A stretch of DNA of 64,000 nt from Candidatus Mycobacterium methanotrophicum (GCF_023515995.1 NZ_CP097320.1:3596001-3660000); one strand, 5' to 3'; shown: positions 26,071 to 35,530, counted from the stretch's first letter. Made by a program: numbers and translations. Notes: generated by a model from the sequence alone, not told the origin.

Positions 26071-28360
26071 CGGCTTCCGAAGGCGACGATGCGGGCTCCG
26101 GGGCGGGGCTTGCTGCGTCGCCGTTGCCGGATTCTGCGGCTCCTTCCTCCACGAGCACCAGCGAGATCTTGCCGCGCTTGTCGATGTCGGCGATTTCCAC
26201 GCGCAACTTGTCGCCGACGGTGACGACGTCCTCGACCCTGGCGACGCGTTTGCCCTTGCCGAGTTTGGAGATATGCACCAACCCGTCGCGGCCGGGCAGC
26301 AGCGACACGAACGCACCGAAGTCGGTGGTCTTGACCACCGTTCCGAGGAATCGCTCGCCGGTCTTGGGCAGCTGCGGGTTGGCAATCGCGTTGATCCGGT
26401 CGATCGCGGCCTGCGCCGAAGGTCCGTCGACGGCGCCGACGAACACCGTGCCGTCGTCCTCGATGGAGATCTGCGCGCCGGTTTCCTCGGTGATCGCGTT
26501 GATGATCTTGCCCTTAGGGCCGATCACCTCGCCGATCTTGTCCACGGGCACCTTGATCGTGGTGACCCGGGGCGCATAGGGGCTCATCTCGTCGGGTTCG
26601 TCGATGGCCTCGGCCATCACCTCCAAGATGGTCAGCCGGGCGTCTTTGGCCTGCTCGAGCGCGCCCGCGAGCACCTGCGACGGAATCCCGTCGAGTTTGG
26701 TGTCCAGCTGCAGCGCGGTGACGAAGTTCTTGGTACCGGCGCACTTGAAGTCCATGTCCCCGAACGCGTCCTCGGCGCCCAAGATGTCGGTCAGGGTGAC
26801 AAAGCGGCGCTCGGTGCCCCCGCCCTCGGTCTCTTCAACCTCTATGTCATCGGAGACCAGGCCCATCGCGATGCCGGCGACCGGTGCCTTCAGCGGCACC
26901 CCGGCGTTGAGTAACGCCAGCGTCGACGCGCATACCGAGCCCATCGACGTGGAACCGTTGGAGCTCAACGCTTCGGAGACCTGACGGATGGCGTAGGGGA
27001 ACTCCTCGACGCTGGGCAGCACCGGGATCAGCGCGCGTTCGGCCAGCGCGCCGTGGCCGATCTCGCGCCGCTTGGGTGAGCCCACGCGTCCGGTCTCGCC
27101 GGTGGAGAACGGTGGGAAGTTGTAGTGGTGCATGTAGCGCTTGGAGGTCTCCGGGCCCAGCGAGTCGATCTGCTGAGCCATCTTGACCATGTCGAGGGTG
27201 GTGACGCCCAGGATCTGGGTTTCGCCGCGCTCGAACAGCGCGCTGCCGTGCGCCCGTGGCACCACCGCGACTTCTGCTGACAGCGCGCGGATGTCGGTGA
27301 CGCCGCGGCCGTCGATGCGGAAGTGATCGCTCAGGATGCGTTGGCGCACCAGCTTTTTGGTCAGTGCACGAAACGCCGCCCCGACTTCTTTCTCCCGGCC
27401 GGCGTAGGTGTCGGCCAGCCGCTGGAGCACCTGAACCTTGATTTCGTCAGTGCGGGCATTGCGCTCGTTCTTGCCGGAGATGGTCAGCGCGGCGGACAGC
27501 TCCTCGGTGGCCACCGAGGACACCGAGGAGTACACGTCGTCGCCGTAGTCGGGGAACACGGGGTATTCGGCGGTCGGTTTCGCCGCAGCGTCGGCCAGCT
27601 CCTGCTGGGCGCTACACAGCGCCGCGATGAACGGCTTGGCGGCCTCCAGGCCTTGTGCCACAACGCTTTCGGTGGGCGCCTGGGCGCCGCCTGCGACCAG
27701 CTCGATGACGTTCTCGGTAGCCTCGGCTTCGACCATCATGATGGCCACGTCGGCGTTGTCACCGGTGCCTGAGACCACCCGCCCGGCGACCACCATGTCG
27801 AAGACCGCGCGCTCGGTCTGCTCGACGGTGGGGAACGCGACCCAGGTGCCGTCGATCAGCGCCACTCGCACGCCGCCGACCGGGCCGGAGAACGGCAGGC
27901 CCGCCAGCTGGGTGGACGCCGACGCGGCGTTGATGGCCACGACGTCGTAGAGCTCGTTGGGGTCCAGGCTCAGGATCGTCACCACGACCTGGATCTCGTT
28001 GCGCAACCCGTCGACGAACGACGGGCGCAGCGGGCGGTCGATGAGCCGGCAGGTCAGGATCGCGTCGGTCGAGGGCCGGCCTTCGCGACGGAAGAACGAG
28101 CCGGGGATGCGGCCGGCGGCATACATCCGCTCCTCGACGTCGACGGTCAGCGGAAAGAAGTCGAATTGCTCTTTGGGGGTCTTGCCGGCGGTGGTCGCCG
28201 ACAGCAGCATGGTCTCGTCGTCGAGGTAGGCGGCGACGGCGCCGGCGGCTTGCTGGGCCAACCGGCCGGTCTCAAATCGGATGGTGCGGGTGCCGAAGCT
28301 CCCGTTGTCGATAACGGCGGTCGCTTCGAACACGCCTTCGTCAATTTCAGCTACAGACAT
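26048..28360 (-). CDS. gpsI: Polynucleotide phosphorylase (GpsI/PNPase)
   Basis: This 770-residue 3'-5' exoribonuclease uses phosphate to degrade RNA; mycobacterial homologues were first named guanosine pentaphosphate synthetase. Order of domains: first RNase PH (residues 15-165), alpha-helical linker, second RNase PH (360-560, SFGSSNGSTSMGS-like core present as LSSNGSTSMGSVCAS), KH domain (GEVIGPKGKIINAIT near 630) and S1 domain (FLGTVVKTTDFGAFVSLLPG near 690). ATG 28360 (MSVAEIDEGVFEA) matches the family start. The C-terminus has a low-complexity Ala/Glu/Pro tail. Confidence 0.98.
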   Translation of the reverse strand: MSVAEIDEGVFEATAVIDNGSFGTRTIRFETGRLAQQAAGAVAAYLDDETMLLSATTAGKTPKEQFDFFPLTVDVEERMYAAGRIPGSFFRREGRPSTDAILTCRLIDRPLRPSFVDGLRNEIQVVVTILSLDPNELYDVVAINAASASTQLAGLPFSGPVGGVRVALIDGTWVAFPTVEQTERAVFDMVVAGRVVSGTGDNADVAIMMVEAEATENVIELVAGGAQAPTESVVAQGLEAAKPFIAALCSAQQELADAAAKPTAEYPVFPDYGDDVYSSVSSVATEELSAALTISGKNERNARTDEIKVQVLQRLADTYAGREKEVGAAFRALTKKLVRQRILSDHFRIDGRGVTDIRALSAEVAVVPRAHGSALFERGETQILGVTTLDMVKMAQQIDSLGPETSKRYMHHYNFPPFSTGETGRVGSPKRREIGHGALAERALIPVLPSVEEFPYAIRQVSEALSSNGSTSMGSVCASTLALLNAGVPLKAPVAGIAMGLVSDDIEVEETEGGGTERRFVTLTDILGAEDAFGDMDFKCAGTKNFVTALQLDTKLDGIPSQVLAGALEQAKDARLTILEVMAEAIDEPDEMSPYAPRVTTIKVPVDKIGEVIGPKGKIINAITEETGAQISIEDDGTVFVGAVDGPSAQAAIDRINAIANPQLPKTGERFLGTVVKTTDFGAFVSLLPGRDGLVHISKLGKGKRVARVEDVVTVGDKLRVEIADIDKRGKISLVLVEEGAAESGNGDAASPAPEPASSPSEADAATTRS

Positions 28361-28770
28361 GGGTGTCCGTATGGCCTCTCTGGATTTGTTCAACTATTTC
28401 GCGTGGTCACGCTAAACCGCGCGGGTTCGGTGACCCTGGATGCAGCGACGGCCATCGATCGAAGCTGCCGACCGGTCCCGATTCGGGAGCCCGGCAGCCA
28501 CTACCGAAGACCGCGCGACGCAGGTCTCGATATGGGTTTGTGACTCGCTGGAACGGAGCACGCGGATCGCGCACGCCGCACCTGCTCGGGCCGGTACGGC
28601 CCAGAACCTCCTCACTCTACACGTCGACCTGGCGATTCCTACCCGCCCAGGGGCCAGCCGGTCGCCGCGACGGGACCGCGACACTTAACGAGTCGCGAAG
28701 ACGCGCCGACGGGATTGGCAACCGTTTAAGTTTCGGTGAAACACCGCGGTGCGCCGACGGGCAACCGAGG
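28361..28770. other. rpsO-gpsI intergenic region
   Basis: About 410 bases without a supported gene. It should contain the rpsO terminator or readthrough region and the gpsI leader; in other bacteria this leader is cut by RNase III and autoregulated by PNPase, which is not demonstrated here. I see no tRNA or clear rho-independent terminator. Confidence 0.5.
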
Positions 28771-29040
28771 TCAGCGGCGCAGGCCCAGCCGTTCAATCAG
28801 TGAGCGGTAGCGCTCCACGTCGATCTGTGCGACGTACTTGAGCAGCCGGCGCCGGCGCCCCACCAGCAGCAGCAGACCGCGGCGTGAGTGGTGGTCGTGC
28901 TTATGCACCTTGAGGTGCTCGGTCAGGTCGGCGATCCGCCTGGTCAGCAGGGCGACCTGCGCCTCGGGCGATCCCGTGTCGGTCCCATGCAGGCCGTAAG
29001 AGCCCAGGATTTCCTTTTTTTGCTCGGCTGTCAGCGCCAC
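28771..29040 (-). CDS. rpsO: 30S ribosomal protein S15
   Basis: The 89-residue protein starts MALTAEQKKEILGSYGLHGT and contains DTGSPEAQVALLTRRIADL and HLKVHKHDHHSRRGLL, the universal S15 signature that contacts 16S helices 20-22. GTG start at 29040 with GGAGA seven bases before. The third to fifth codons of the QKK stretch create a run of seven A (T7 on the plus strand), a possible slippage site. Confidence 0.98.
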   Translation of the reverse strand: MALTAEQKKEILGSYGLHGTDTGSPEAQVALLTRRIADLTEHLKVHKHDHHSRRGLLLLVGRRRRLLKYVAQIDVERYRSLIERLGLRR

Positions 29041-29160
29041 GAAATATCTCCATCAATCGGTCCGCGATCAAATCCAGGCTGCGGCCGCCGCGAACTGCAG
29101 CACGCGCCATTTCGTCAGGGAGTCTAACAGCGGCGAACCCGCGGGCCCGAAACGCAGAAG

Positions 29161-30147
29161 TCAGCGGGTGGAGAGCAGGGCGCGGGCCCGGTCGGTGTCC
29201 CTGCCCATCGCGGCCACCAGTTCCGCCACTGATCCGAACTTTTCCTGCCCGCGGATCCGGGCGACAACGTCCAGCGCCACATGCTGTCCGTACAAGTCAG
29301 CGCTGGTGTCGAGCACAAACGCCTCCACGGTACGGGTGCGCCCGGAGAACGTCGGATTGGTGCCCACCGAAACCGCGGCCTGGTAGCGCTCGCCCGGCAC
29401 CACCGCGCCGGTCACCGGCCCGTGGCCGACCACGGTGAACCAGGCGGCATAGACACCGTCGGCCGGAATGGCCGAGTACATCGGCGGGGCCACGTTGGCG
29501 GTGGGGAAACCCAGCTCGGTGCCGCGTCCGTCGCCGCGCACCACCACACCTTCGACGCGGTGCGGACGCCCCAGCGCTTCGGCGGCGGCAACCACGTCGC
29601 CGGCGTCGACACAGGACCGGATGTACGTCGACGAGAACGTCACGGTTTCGGTGTCAGGGTGCTTGCGCACATGCTCGGAAACCAGCGACATCGATTCCAC
29701 TGCGAACCCGAATCGCTCGCCGGCGCGACGCAGGGTGTCGACGGTGCCGGCGGCCTTCTTGCCGAAGGTGAAGTTCTCACCCACCACGACTTCCACCACG
29801 TGCAGGTCTTCGACCAGCAATTCGTGTACGTAGCGCTCCGGGGTGAGCTTCATGAAGTTCGTGGTGAACGGCATCACCAGAAACACATCGATGCCGAACT
29901 CCTCGGCCAGCTCGGCACGTCGGGTCAGCGTCGTCAGCTGAGCCGGGTGACTGCCCGGGAAGACCACTTCCATCGGGTGCGGGTCGAACGTCATCAGCAC
30001 GGTCGGCACATCGCGGGCCCGACCCGATTTCACCGCGTGTGCGATCAGCTCGGCGTGCCCGCGGTGCAGACCGTCGAATACTCCGATCGTGAGCACGCAT
30101 CTGCCCCAGTCCGTGGGTATCTCGTCCTGACCACGCCACCGTTGCAC
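29161..30147 (-). CDS. ribF: Bifunctional riboflavin kinase / FAD synthetase
   Basis: This 328-residue enzyme phosphorylates riboflavin and adenylates FMN. The FAD-synthetase half has IGVFDGLHRGHAELI and LMTFDPHPMEVVFPG and VVGENFTFGKKAAG. The kinase half (from about residue 180) has GRPHRVEGVVVRGDGRG, LGFPTANV and VSVGTNPTFSG. GTG 30147 (VQRWRGQDEIP) is preferred over the longer 30168 start because it matches the family start. Orthologue Rv2786c. Confidence 0.96.
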   Translation of the reverse strand: MQRWRGQDEIPTDWGRCVLTIGVFDGLHRGHAELIAHAVKSGRARDVPTVLMTFDPHPMEVVFPGSHPAQLTTLTRRAELAEEFGIDVFLVMPFTTNFMKLTPERYVHELLVEDLHVVEVVVGENFTFGKKAAGTVDTLRRAGERFGFAVESMSLVSEHVRKHPDTETVTFSSTYIRSCVDAGDVVAAAEALGRPHRVEGVVVRGDGRGTELGFPTANVAPPMYSAIPADGVYAAWFTVVGHGPVTGAVVPGERYQAAVSVGTNPTFSGRTRTVEAFVLDTSADLYGQHVALDVVARIRGQEKFGSVAELVAAMGRDTDRARALLSTR

Positions 30148-30281
30148 AACCGCTAGCCTACGGCGCAAGCTAGCGGCTGATTGTCCGAGAGCCCGTTGTG
30201 CGACTCCTCAACGGGCCGCGGGCGGCCCGTGTCGTCGTCGCACGAGCCCCCGATCAAGTGAGGATTGCTTAAACTTCCGTT

Positions 30282-30986
30282 GTGTGCCCTGACTCTCGCG
30301 GCGAAGAGCCCCGCGAGCTCACCGCGGTTGCCCAGGACTACCTGAAAGTCGTCTGGAACGCCCAGGAGTGGTCTCGGAAGAAGGTCAGCACCAAAATGCT
30401 GGCCGAGAAGATCGGGGTGTCGGCCAGCACCGCGTCGGAATCCATCCGCAAACTCGCCGAGCAGGGCCTGGTCGACCACGAGAAGTACGGTGCGGTGACG
30501 CTGACCGAGTCGGGGCGTCGGGCGGCGCTGGCGATGGTGCGCCGCCACCGACTGCTGGAAGCCTTCCTGGTCGAAGAGCTCGGTTACAGCTGGGACGAAG
30601 TGCACGACGAGGCCGAGGTGCTCGAGCACGCGGTGTCCGACCGGCTGGTGGCACGCATCGACGCCAAGCTGGGTTTCCCGCAGCGCGATCCACACGGTGA
30701 CCCGATCCCGGGCTCCGACGGGCAAGTGCCCACGCCACCGGCCCGCCAGCTATGGTCATGCGCCGACGGCGACACCGGCACCGTGGCGCGGATATCCGAC
30801 AAAGACCCCGAGATGCTGCGCTACTTCGACAGCGTCGGGATCAGCCTCGACTCGCGGCTGCGGGTGCTGACCCGGCGCGAATTCGCCGGGATGATCTCGA
30901 TTGCGGTCGAATCGGCTGACTGCGCACCCACCACGGTCGATCTCGGAAGCCCCGCCGCACAAGCGATTTGGATGGTAGCGCAGTAG
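30282..30986 (+). CDS. sirR: DtxR/SirR-family metal-dependent repressor
   Basis: This 234-residue regulator has an N-terminal winged helix (KVSTKMLAEKIGVSASTASE, SIRKLAEQGLVDHEKYGAVTL) followed by the dimer/metal domain: RHRLLEAFLVEELGYSWDEV, HDEAEVLEHAVSD and the Cys-free FPQRDPHGDPIPG. A C-terminal FeoA/SH3-like domain starts near residue 150. It likely senses Mn or Fe and represses metal uptake, as proposed for Rv2788. GTG start, diverging from ribF over 134 bases. Confidence 0.93.
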   Translation: MCPDSRGEEPRELTAVAQDYLKVVWNAQEWSRKKVSTKMLAEKIGVSASTASESIRKLAEQGLVDHEKYGAVTLTESGRRAALAMVRRHRLLEAFLVEELGYSWDEVHDEAEVLEHAVSDRLVARIDAKLGFPQRDPHGDPIPGSDGQVPTPPARQLWSCADGDTGTVARISDKDPEMLRYFDSVGISLDSRLRVLTRREFAGMISIAVESADCAPTTVDLGSPAAQAIWMVAQ

Positions 30987-31053
30987 CCCTAGCTGTTTCC
31001 GCCCGCGATCGCGCGAGCGTGATGGGCATCCCGGGTGGCTTCTTCGACGTGTG

Positions 31054-31735
31054 CTAGTGTCCTGCGCCTATAATTCGTTTCATGAGTCGTTGGATGGACT
31101 GGAGGATCTGTTCAGCGGTTTTGGTCCGCACGAATGGTTTTGGGTTGTCATTCCAGTTGGCCACCCAGGCGCGGATGTCTTTTTCCAGGGTCTGCACGTT
31201 GCGGTGGTCGCCACGTTCGATCAGTTGGCGGGTGAGTTCGGCGAACCACCGCTCAACTTGGTTGGTCCAGCTGGAATAGGTTGGCGTGTAGTGCATGTGG
31301 AAGCGGGGGCGCTTGTCCAGCCAGGCCGTGACGGTGGGCGCTTTAGGGGCGCCGTAGTTGTCGCAGACCAGGTGCACGTCCAAGTCGGCGGGGACCTCGG
31401 TGTCGATCTTTGCCATGAACTTCTCGAATTCCACCGCGCGGTGGCGGCGGTGCAGCGAGGAGATGCGACTTGCTCAAGCCCGACCGCTTGGCCATCGATG
31501 CGCGTGACCAGTGCGTGGCATTGTCCGGGGTGGACTCCAGGGTGGCCACGACCACCTCTTCGACCTGCTCGGCGGCGATCGTGGCTGGCCGGCCCGGGCG
31601 CGGTTCGTCGACCAATCCATCGCAGCGCGCTTCGACGAACCGGGCCCGCCACTTACCCACCGTTGGTTGCGACACGTGCTCTTGGGCGGCGACCTTCTCA
31701 CCAACGGCGTCGATTTCCTGTCTACCGGCCTCCAT
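31054..31735 (-). mobile_element. IS630-family transposase with internal deletion
   Basis: The 5' piece (31735 down to about 31470) holds the HTH: HVSQPTVGKWRARFVEARCD and GLVDEPRPGRPATI and RSGLSKS. The sequence then jumps to SSLHRRHRAVEFEKFMAK and DVHLVCDNYGAPKAPTV and WTNQVERWFAELTRQL in another frame. So the second Asp and the Glu of the DDE triad remain, and the first (the VDEKSQ block) is missing with about 100 residues. It cannot transpose by itself. Confidence 0.88.
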
Positions 31736-32040
31736 CCGTTAAGTCTCTGAGCGCCCGCCAGCCCGGCTCAGCGCGACGACGTTGCCGGCAGAGCGACGCC
31801 AGCGATCTCGCGCAAATGCACACACGCGCGCTCCCATCGCCGCCGCGCACGCTCAGAATCTCGGTCGACAAGGCTGGCAACAAGGATTCCCCGCAGTGCG
31901 TCCATCGCGGTGTAGACGATGTTGCGGAGCTGCTTTTGCGCGGGGTGCTCCGGCGGCAACTGGGCGATCGCGGCAGCACCGTCGCCCAAGGTGCGCGGAC
32001 CTCGTCGACCGGCGCACCATGACTCGGTTACGGTGTGGGC
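31736..32040. other. Stretch with an unassigned reverse-strand frame
   Basis: On the minus strand a frame reads QLPPEHPAQKQLRNIVYTAM and DALRGILVASLVDRD, ending GVALPATSSR near 31768. It looks protein-like and may be the C-terminus of a lost gene, but I do not recognise the family and no good start exists. Otherwise nothing is seen. Confidence 0.3.
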
Positions 32041-32625
32041 ATGCTCGTTGCGCTGCGGCGCCACCAGATTGTGGCGGGGTCTTTTCTGCTGCTGATCGGC
32101 GTGCTCGCGGGGTGCGGCCATAGCGGCAGCTCAAGCGCACCAGCGGCGACGAGTTCGGCTAAAGCGACGTGGTCGCCGCCGCCGGTGGCACCGCCTGACC
32201 CCCAGACCCTGCTCAGCGCGGGCGCCACCGCCGTGGCGCAAGTCGCGCACAGCGTGCTGAGTTTTATCGAAACCGAGCAAAGCCAGGCATGGCGGGTGCG
32301 TGTGGTGGCGCCCGACGGCGCCGAACAGCAGCTGGACATCAGCTCCAACGGGACGACGGTGTTGGTGGGACCGACTTCCCGGGACAACAGCGGCGCCGAC
32401 ACCGCAGCCCGCCGCGCTCGGGTGATGGCCGCGCATCTGGACTACCGGGCCGCCGTCAAGAAGATGCTTGACGCCGTGCCCAGCGGATCCATCACCTATC
32501 TGAGCCTGGCCGACACCGACGGAGCCACCTGCTGGGAAGCCGATGTCTGGGACACGAATCTCCTCGAGCACAAAGTCGCCGTCAACGCGACGACCGGCGC
32601 GGTGCTGCACAACAAGCAGATCTAG
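32041..32625 (+). CDS. Lipoprotein with PepSY-like end
   Basis: About 194 residues. The N-terminus has a signal with lipobox (SFLLLIGVLAGCGHSGSSS; Cys near residue 26), so it should be lipid-anchored on the outer face of the membrane. A Pro/Ala/Ser linker follows, then a folded domain ending EHKVAVNATTGAVLHNKQI, which resembles the PepSY pattern. ATG 32041 or GTG 32035 could start it. Role unknown. Confidence 0.82.
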   Translation: MLVALRRHQIVAGSFLLLIGVLAGCGHSGSSSAPAATSSAKATWSPPPVAPPDPQTLLSAGATAVAQVAHSVLSFIETEQSQAWRVRVVAPDGAEQQLDISSNGTTVLVGPTSRDNSGADTAARRARVMAAHLDYRAAVKKMLDAVPSGSITYLSLADTDGATCWEADVWDTNLLEHKVAVNATTGAVLHNKQI

Positions 32626-32740
32626 CCGGCGAAGCCCGTCAACGCCGCGTGCGGCCGCAGCACGTGGGTCTTGAGTTCGCCGGCGTCTCACCGCCGATCG
32701 GCCCGGCGGACAACGTAGGCCCGCCCTGACGCCGAGTGGA

Positions 32741-33619
32741 TCACAAGGTGGCCGGCCGGATCACGACCACCGACTTGGTCGTCGGGCCGTCGTCGCGCAG
32801 CAGCGCGATCACCCGGCCGTTTGCGTCGTGGGCGGCGTAGACGCCGTCGATGCCGGCCGGGCTGAGGCGCCGGCCGTTGGCGGCCGCGTCGGCCTGCTCG
32901 GCGGTCAGCGCGCGGCGGGCAAACAGCTGCAGGCACGCCTGGTCGAGGGTCAAGCTCAGCTCCGGCCGCTCGGCCAGCGCGTCGAGCGAGCGTGCCTGGT
33001 CCACACCGAACCGTCCCACATGGGTGCGCCGCAACGCGGTCAGGTGACCGCCGACCGCCAGCGCGCCGCCCAGGTCGCGGGCCAGGGCGCGGATGTAGGT
33101 TCCCGACGAACAGTCCACCGCGACATCGAGATCGATCACGCCGCTCCCGCGGCGTAGGGCCAGCATCTCGAACCGGTCGATGCGCACCGGCCGCGCGGCC
33201 AGCTCGACGGCCTGACCCTCTCGGGCGAGCTTGTAGGCGCGCTGGCCGCCGACCTTGACGGCGCTGACCGCCGACGGCACCTGCATGATGTCGCCGCGCA
33301 ACCCGGCGATCGCGGCGACGATAGCCGAGTCGGTCAGGTGCTCTGTTGAAACCTGTTGCAGCAGTTGGCCTTCAGCGTCATCCGTCGAGGTGGTCCGACC
33401 GAGTCGGATGGTGGCCGCATACGACTTCGACGCGCCGGTGAGCAACCCCAGGATCTTGGTGGCGCGCTCGATCCCGATCACCAGCACGCCGGTGGCCATC
33501 GGGTCCAGCGTTCCGGCGTGACCGACCCGGCGGGTGCCGAAGATGCGTCGGCACCGCCCGACAACGTCGTGGCTGGTCATCCCGGCCGGTTTGTCGACGA
33601 TGACGAGGCCGGCAGTCAT
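32741..33619 (-). CDS. truB: tRNA pseudouridine-55 synthase
   Basis: This 292-residue enzyme makes pseudouridine 55 in the tRNA T-loop. It shows GLVIVDKPAGMTSHDVV, the catalytic Asp in GHAGTLDPMATGVLVIG, and DCSSGTYIRALARDLG. Start ATG 33619 overlaps the pptT stop as ATGA (33616-33619), as in Rv2793c-Rv2794c. The longer open frame upstream only shadows pptT. Confidence 0.97.
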   Translation of the reverse strand: MTAGLVIVDKPAGMTSHDVVGRCRRIFGTRRVGHAGTLDPMATGVLVIGIERATKILGLLTGASKSYAATIRLGRTTSTDDAEGQLLQQVSTEHLTDSAIVAAIAGLRGDIMQVPSAVSAVKVGGQRAYKLAREGQAVELAARPVRIDRFEMLALRRGSGVIDLDVAVDCSSGTYIRALARDLGGALAVGGHLTALRRTHVGRFGVDQARSLDALAERPELSLTLDQACLQLFARRALTAEQADAAANGRRLSPAGIDGVYAAHDANGRVIALLRDDGPTTKSVVVIRPATL

Positions 33620-34290
33620 AGCACGATCGCCGTGAGCACCAATTCCCGTTCCACCGACCACCGTCCGGCCAGTTTCGTCAGCGGCGGGCCCGAGAGTGTG
33701 GCGCCGTCGATCAGGATGACCGATTCGAAAGTGCCGGTGGCGCCGGCGCCGTCGACCCCGAAGGTGATGTGCGCGTCCTCGAAGCCGAGCCAGCGTTTGG
33801 TCAGCGGGAACCACGCCTTGTACGTTGCCTCCTTGGCGCAGAATAGGATTCGGTCCCAATGCACACTGGCCGGCATGCCGGCCATATCGCCGCGCTCTTC
33901 CGGAAGGCTGATCGCGTCGAGCACGCCGTGCGGCAGCACGTCATGCGGCTCGGCGTCGACGCCCACCGAACGCACCACCGCACCCCGGCCGACCACCGCG
34001 CCACGGAAGCCCGCACAGTGGGTAAGGCTGCCCACCACCTCGTCGGGCCAGCATGGTTCGCCTTTCTCCCCCTTGAGGATCGGTACCGGGGGTAACCCGA
34101 GTTCGGCTAATGCCAGCCGAGCGCAGTGGCGCACGGTGATGAACTCGTTGCGCCGCTTGGCCACCGACCGCGCGATCAACGGCTCCTCTTCGGGCATCGG
34201 CGCCAGCCCGGGCGGGTCAGAATACAATTCGGCAGCTGCCAAGGCCCTGCTGCCGGGCAGCACCGACGACAGCAATGTGCTCAGCGTCAT
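33616..34290 (-). CDS. pptT: 4'-phosphopantetheinyl transferase PptT
   Basis: This 224-residue Sfp-type transferase attaches phosphopantetheine from CoA to acyl carrier and peptidyl carrier proteins of polyketide, mycolate and siderophore synthesis; the M. tuberculosis enzyme (Rv2794c) is essential. Metal- and CoA-binding residues are seen in VGVDAEPHDVLP and WDRILFCAKEATYKAWFPLT (KExxxK). Length equals the family norm. Start ATG 34290 overlaps the phosphoesterase stop by four bases. Confidence 0.97.
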   Translation of the reverse strand: MTLSTLLSSVLPGSRALAAAELYSDPPGLAPMPEEEPLIARSVAKRRNEFITVRHCARLALAELGLPPVPILKGEKGEPCWPDEVVGSLTHCAGFRGAVVGRGAVVRSVGVDAEPHDVLPHGVLDAISLPEERGDMAGMPASVHWDRILFCAKEATYKAWFPLTKRWLGFEDAHITFGVDGAGATGTFESVILIDGATLSGPPLTKLAGRWSVERELVLTAIVL

Positions 34291-35246
34291 CGTGATTGCC
34301 GCTGGCGCAGTCGTTCTCGGAACTGCTGCGCCTGCGCTCGCATCTCTTCGGTGATGACGAAATGACCGCCGAAGTCGTTGAGATAGCCGGGCGCATAGTG
34401 CGGGTCGGGCAGCACTTGGCGCAACCAGCTGAACGGTTTGCGCCGCCGCCATTCCCGCGGGTAACCCACCGACACCTCTTCGAAGCGGACACCGTCGTAC
34501 CAGGTGGTGCGCGGGATGTGCAGATGACCGTAGACCGAGCAGATCGCGTTGTAGCGGGTGTGCCAGTCGGCGGTCCCAGTGGTTCCGCACCACAGCGAGA
34601 ACTCCGGGTAGAACAGCGAATCGCAGGGCTGACGCACCATCGGGAAATGGTTGACCAGCACCGTCGGCGTCATCCAGTCCAGGTCTTCGAGTCGCTTGCG
34701 GCTGGCGGCCAGGCGATCGCGACACCACGCGTCGCGGGTCGGGTATGGCTCGGGTGACAGCAGGTACTCGTCGGTGGCCACCACGTTGCGTTCGCGCGCA
34801 ATCGCGAGCCCCTCGGCTTTGCTGGCCGCGCCCGCCGGCAAGAACGTGTAGTCGTAGAGCACGAACAGCGGGACGATGGTGGCCGGCCCGCCGCGATCGG
34901 TCCACACCGGAAACGGGTGTTCGGGGGTCACGATCCCCATTTCGTCGCACATGTCGACCAGGTAGTCGTAGCGGGCGCGGCCACCGAGCTGCTTTGGGTC
35001 CTTGTTGGTGGTCCACAGCTCGTGGTTGCCGGGCACCCAGATCACCTTGGCGAATCGTCGCCGCAGCAGATCCAGCGCCCAGCGGATCTCGTCGGTGCGG
35101 TCGGCGACATCACCGGCGACGATCAGCCAGTCGTCCGGCGACGACGGATACAGCGATTCGGCGACGGGCTTGTTGCCGCTGTGCCCGGTGTGCAGGTCGG
35201 AGATCGCCCAGAGGGTCGGCTGCCTGGCGGTCTGCTCTGATGCCAC
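34287..35246 (-). CDS. Calcineurin-like metallophosphoesterase (Rv2795c-like)
   Basis: This 319-residue protein has the five-block dimetal motif: DLHTGHSGNKP, VAGDVADR, PGNHELW, NHFP and YGHLHIPRT. In M. tuberculosis the Rv2795c-encoded hydrolase (PptH) removes phosphopantetheine from carrier proteins and opposes PptT, so the overlapping pair here would be an on/off switch for carrier activation. First gene of the operon phosphoesterase-pptT-truB. Confidence 0.93.
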   Translation of the reverse strand: MASEQTARQPTLWAISDLHTGHSGNKPVAESLYPSSPDDWLIVAGDVADRTDEIRWALDLLRRRFAKVIWVPGNHELWTTNKDPKQLGGRARYDYLVDMCDEMGIVTPEHPFPVWTDRGGPATIVPLFVLYDYTFLPAGAASKAEGLAIARERNVVATDEYLLSPEPYPTRDAWCRDRLAASRKRLEDLDWMTPTVLVNHFPMVRQPCDSLFYPEFSLWCGTTGTADWHTRYNAICSVYGHLHIPRTTWYDGVRFEEVSVGYPREWRRRKPFSWLRQVLPDPHYAPGYLNDFGGHFVITEEMRAQAQQFRERLRQRQSR

Positions 35247-35329
35247 GACTCCCCAGCCTAACGGGCGCGGGGATGCATGCTGCGCCGCAGGATTAGAACA
35301 GGTTCTCGTTTTACCCTGTGATCGCGCGG

Positions 35330-35530
35330 ATGCGACTTGTAAACTGGAACCTCAAGCCCACCTATCACAGCAGCTACTGGTACTTCTCCTGCATGGTGAT
35401 CTTCAAGACCAGCTGCGGGGTCATCCAGCAGTCGCTGTTCTACTCGACGGTCTACTCCAGCCCCGAGGTCGACTGCCCGTCCACCAACCTGCAGCGGGCA
35501 AACGAGCTTTCGCCGTGCTACAAGTTCTGA
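35330..35530 (+). CDS. Small cysteine- and tyrosine-rich protein, unknown
   Basis: ATG 35330 opens a 66-codon frame: MRLVNWNLKPTYHSSYWYFS, then CMVIFKTSCGVIQQSLFYST and ending ANELSPCYKF. Four cysteines and many aromatics suggest a compact secreted or disulfide-bonded domain, but no signal peptide is visible, so it may be the C-terminal remnant of a larger exported protein. Codon use is mycobacterial. I do not recognise the family. Confidence 0.45.
   Translation: MRLVNWNLKPTYHSSYWYFSCMVIFKTSCGVIQQSLFYSTVYSSPEVDCPSTNLQRANELSPCYKF

Noticed and set aside
26071..26385. N-terminal extension of pepR to 555 codons
   Set aside because: It shadows the gpsI S1 domain; peptidase similarity begins after 26070.
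28361..28770. CRISPR-like or tRNA structure in the rpsO-gpsI gap
   Set aside because: No spaced repeats and no cloverleaf; short GTCGGCGC repeats are too few and irregular.
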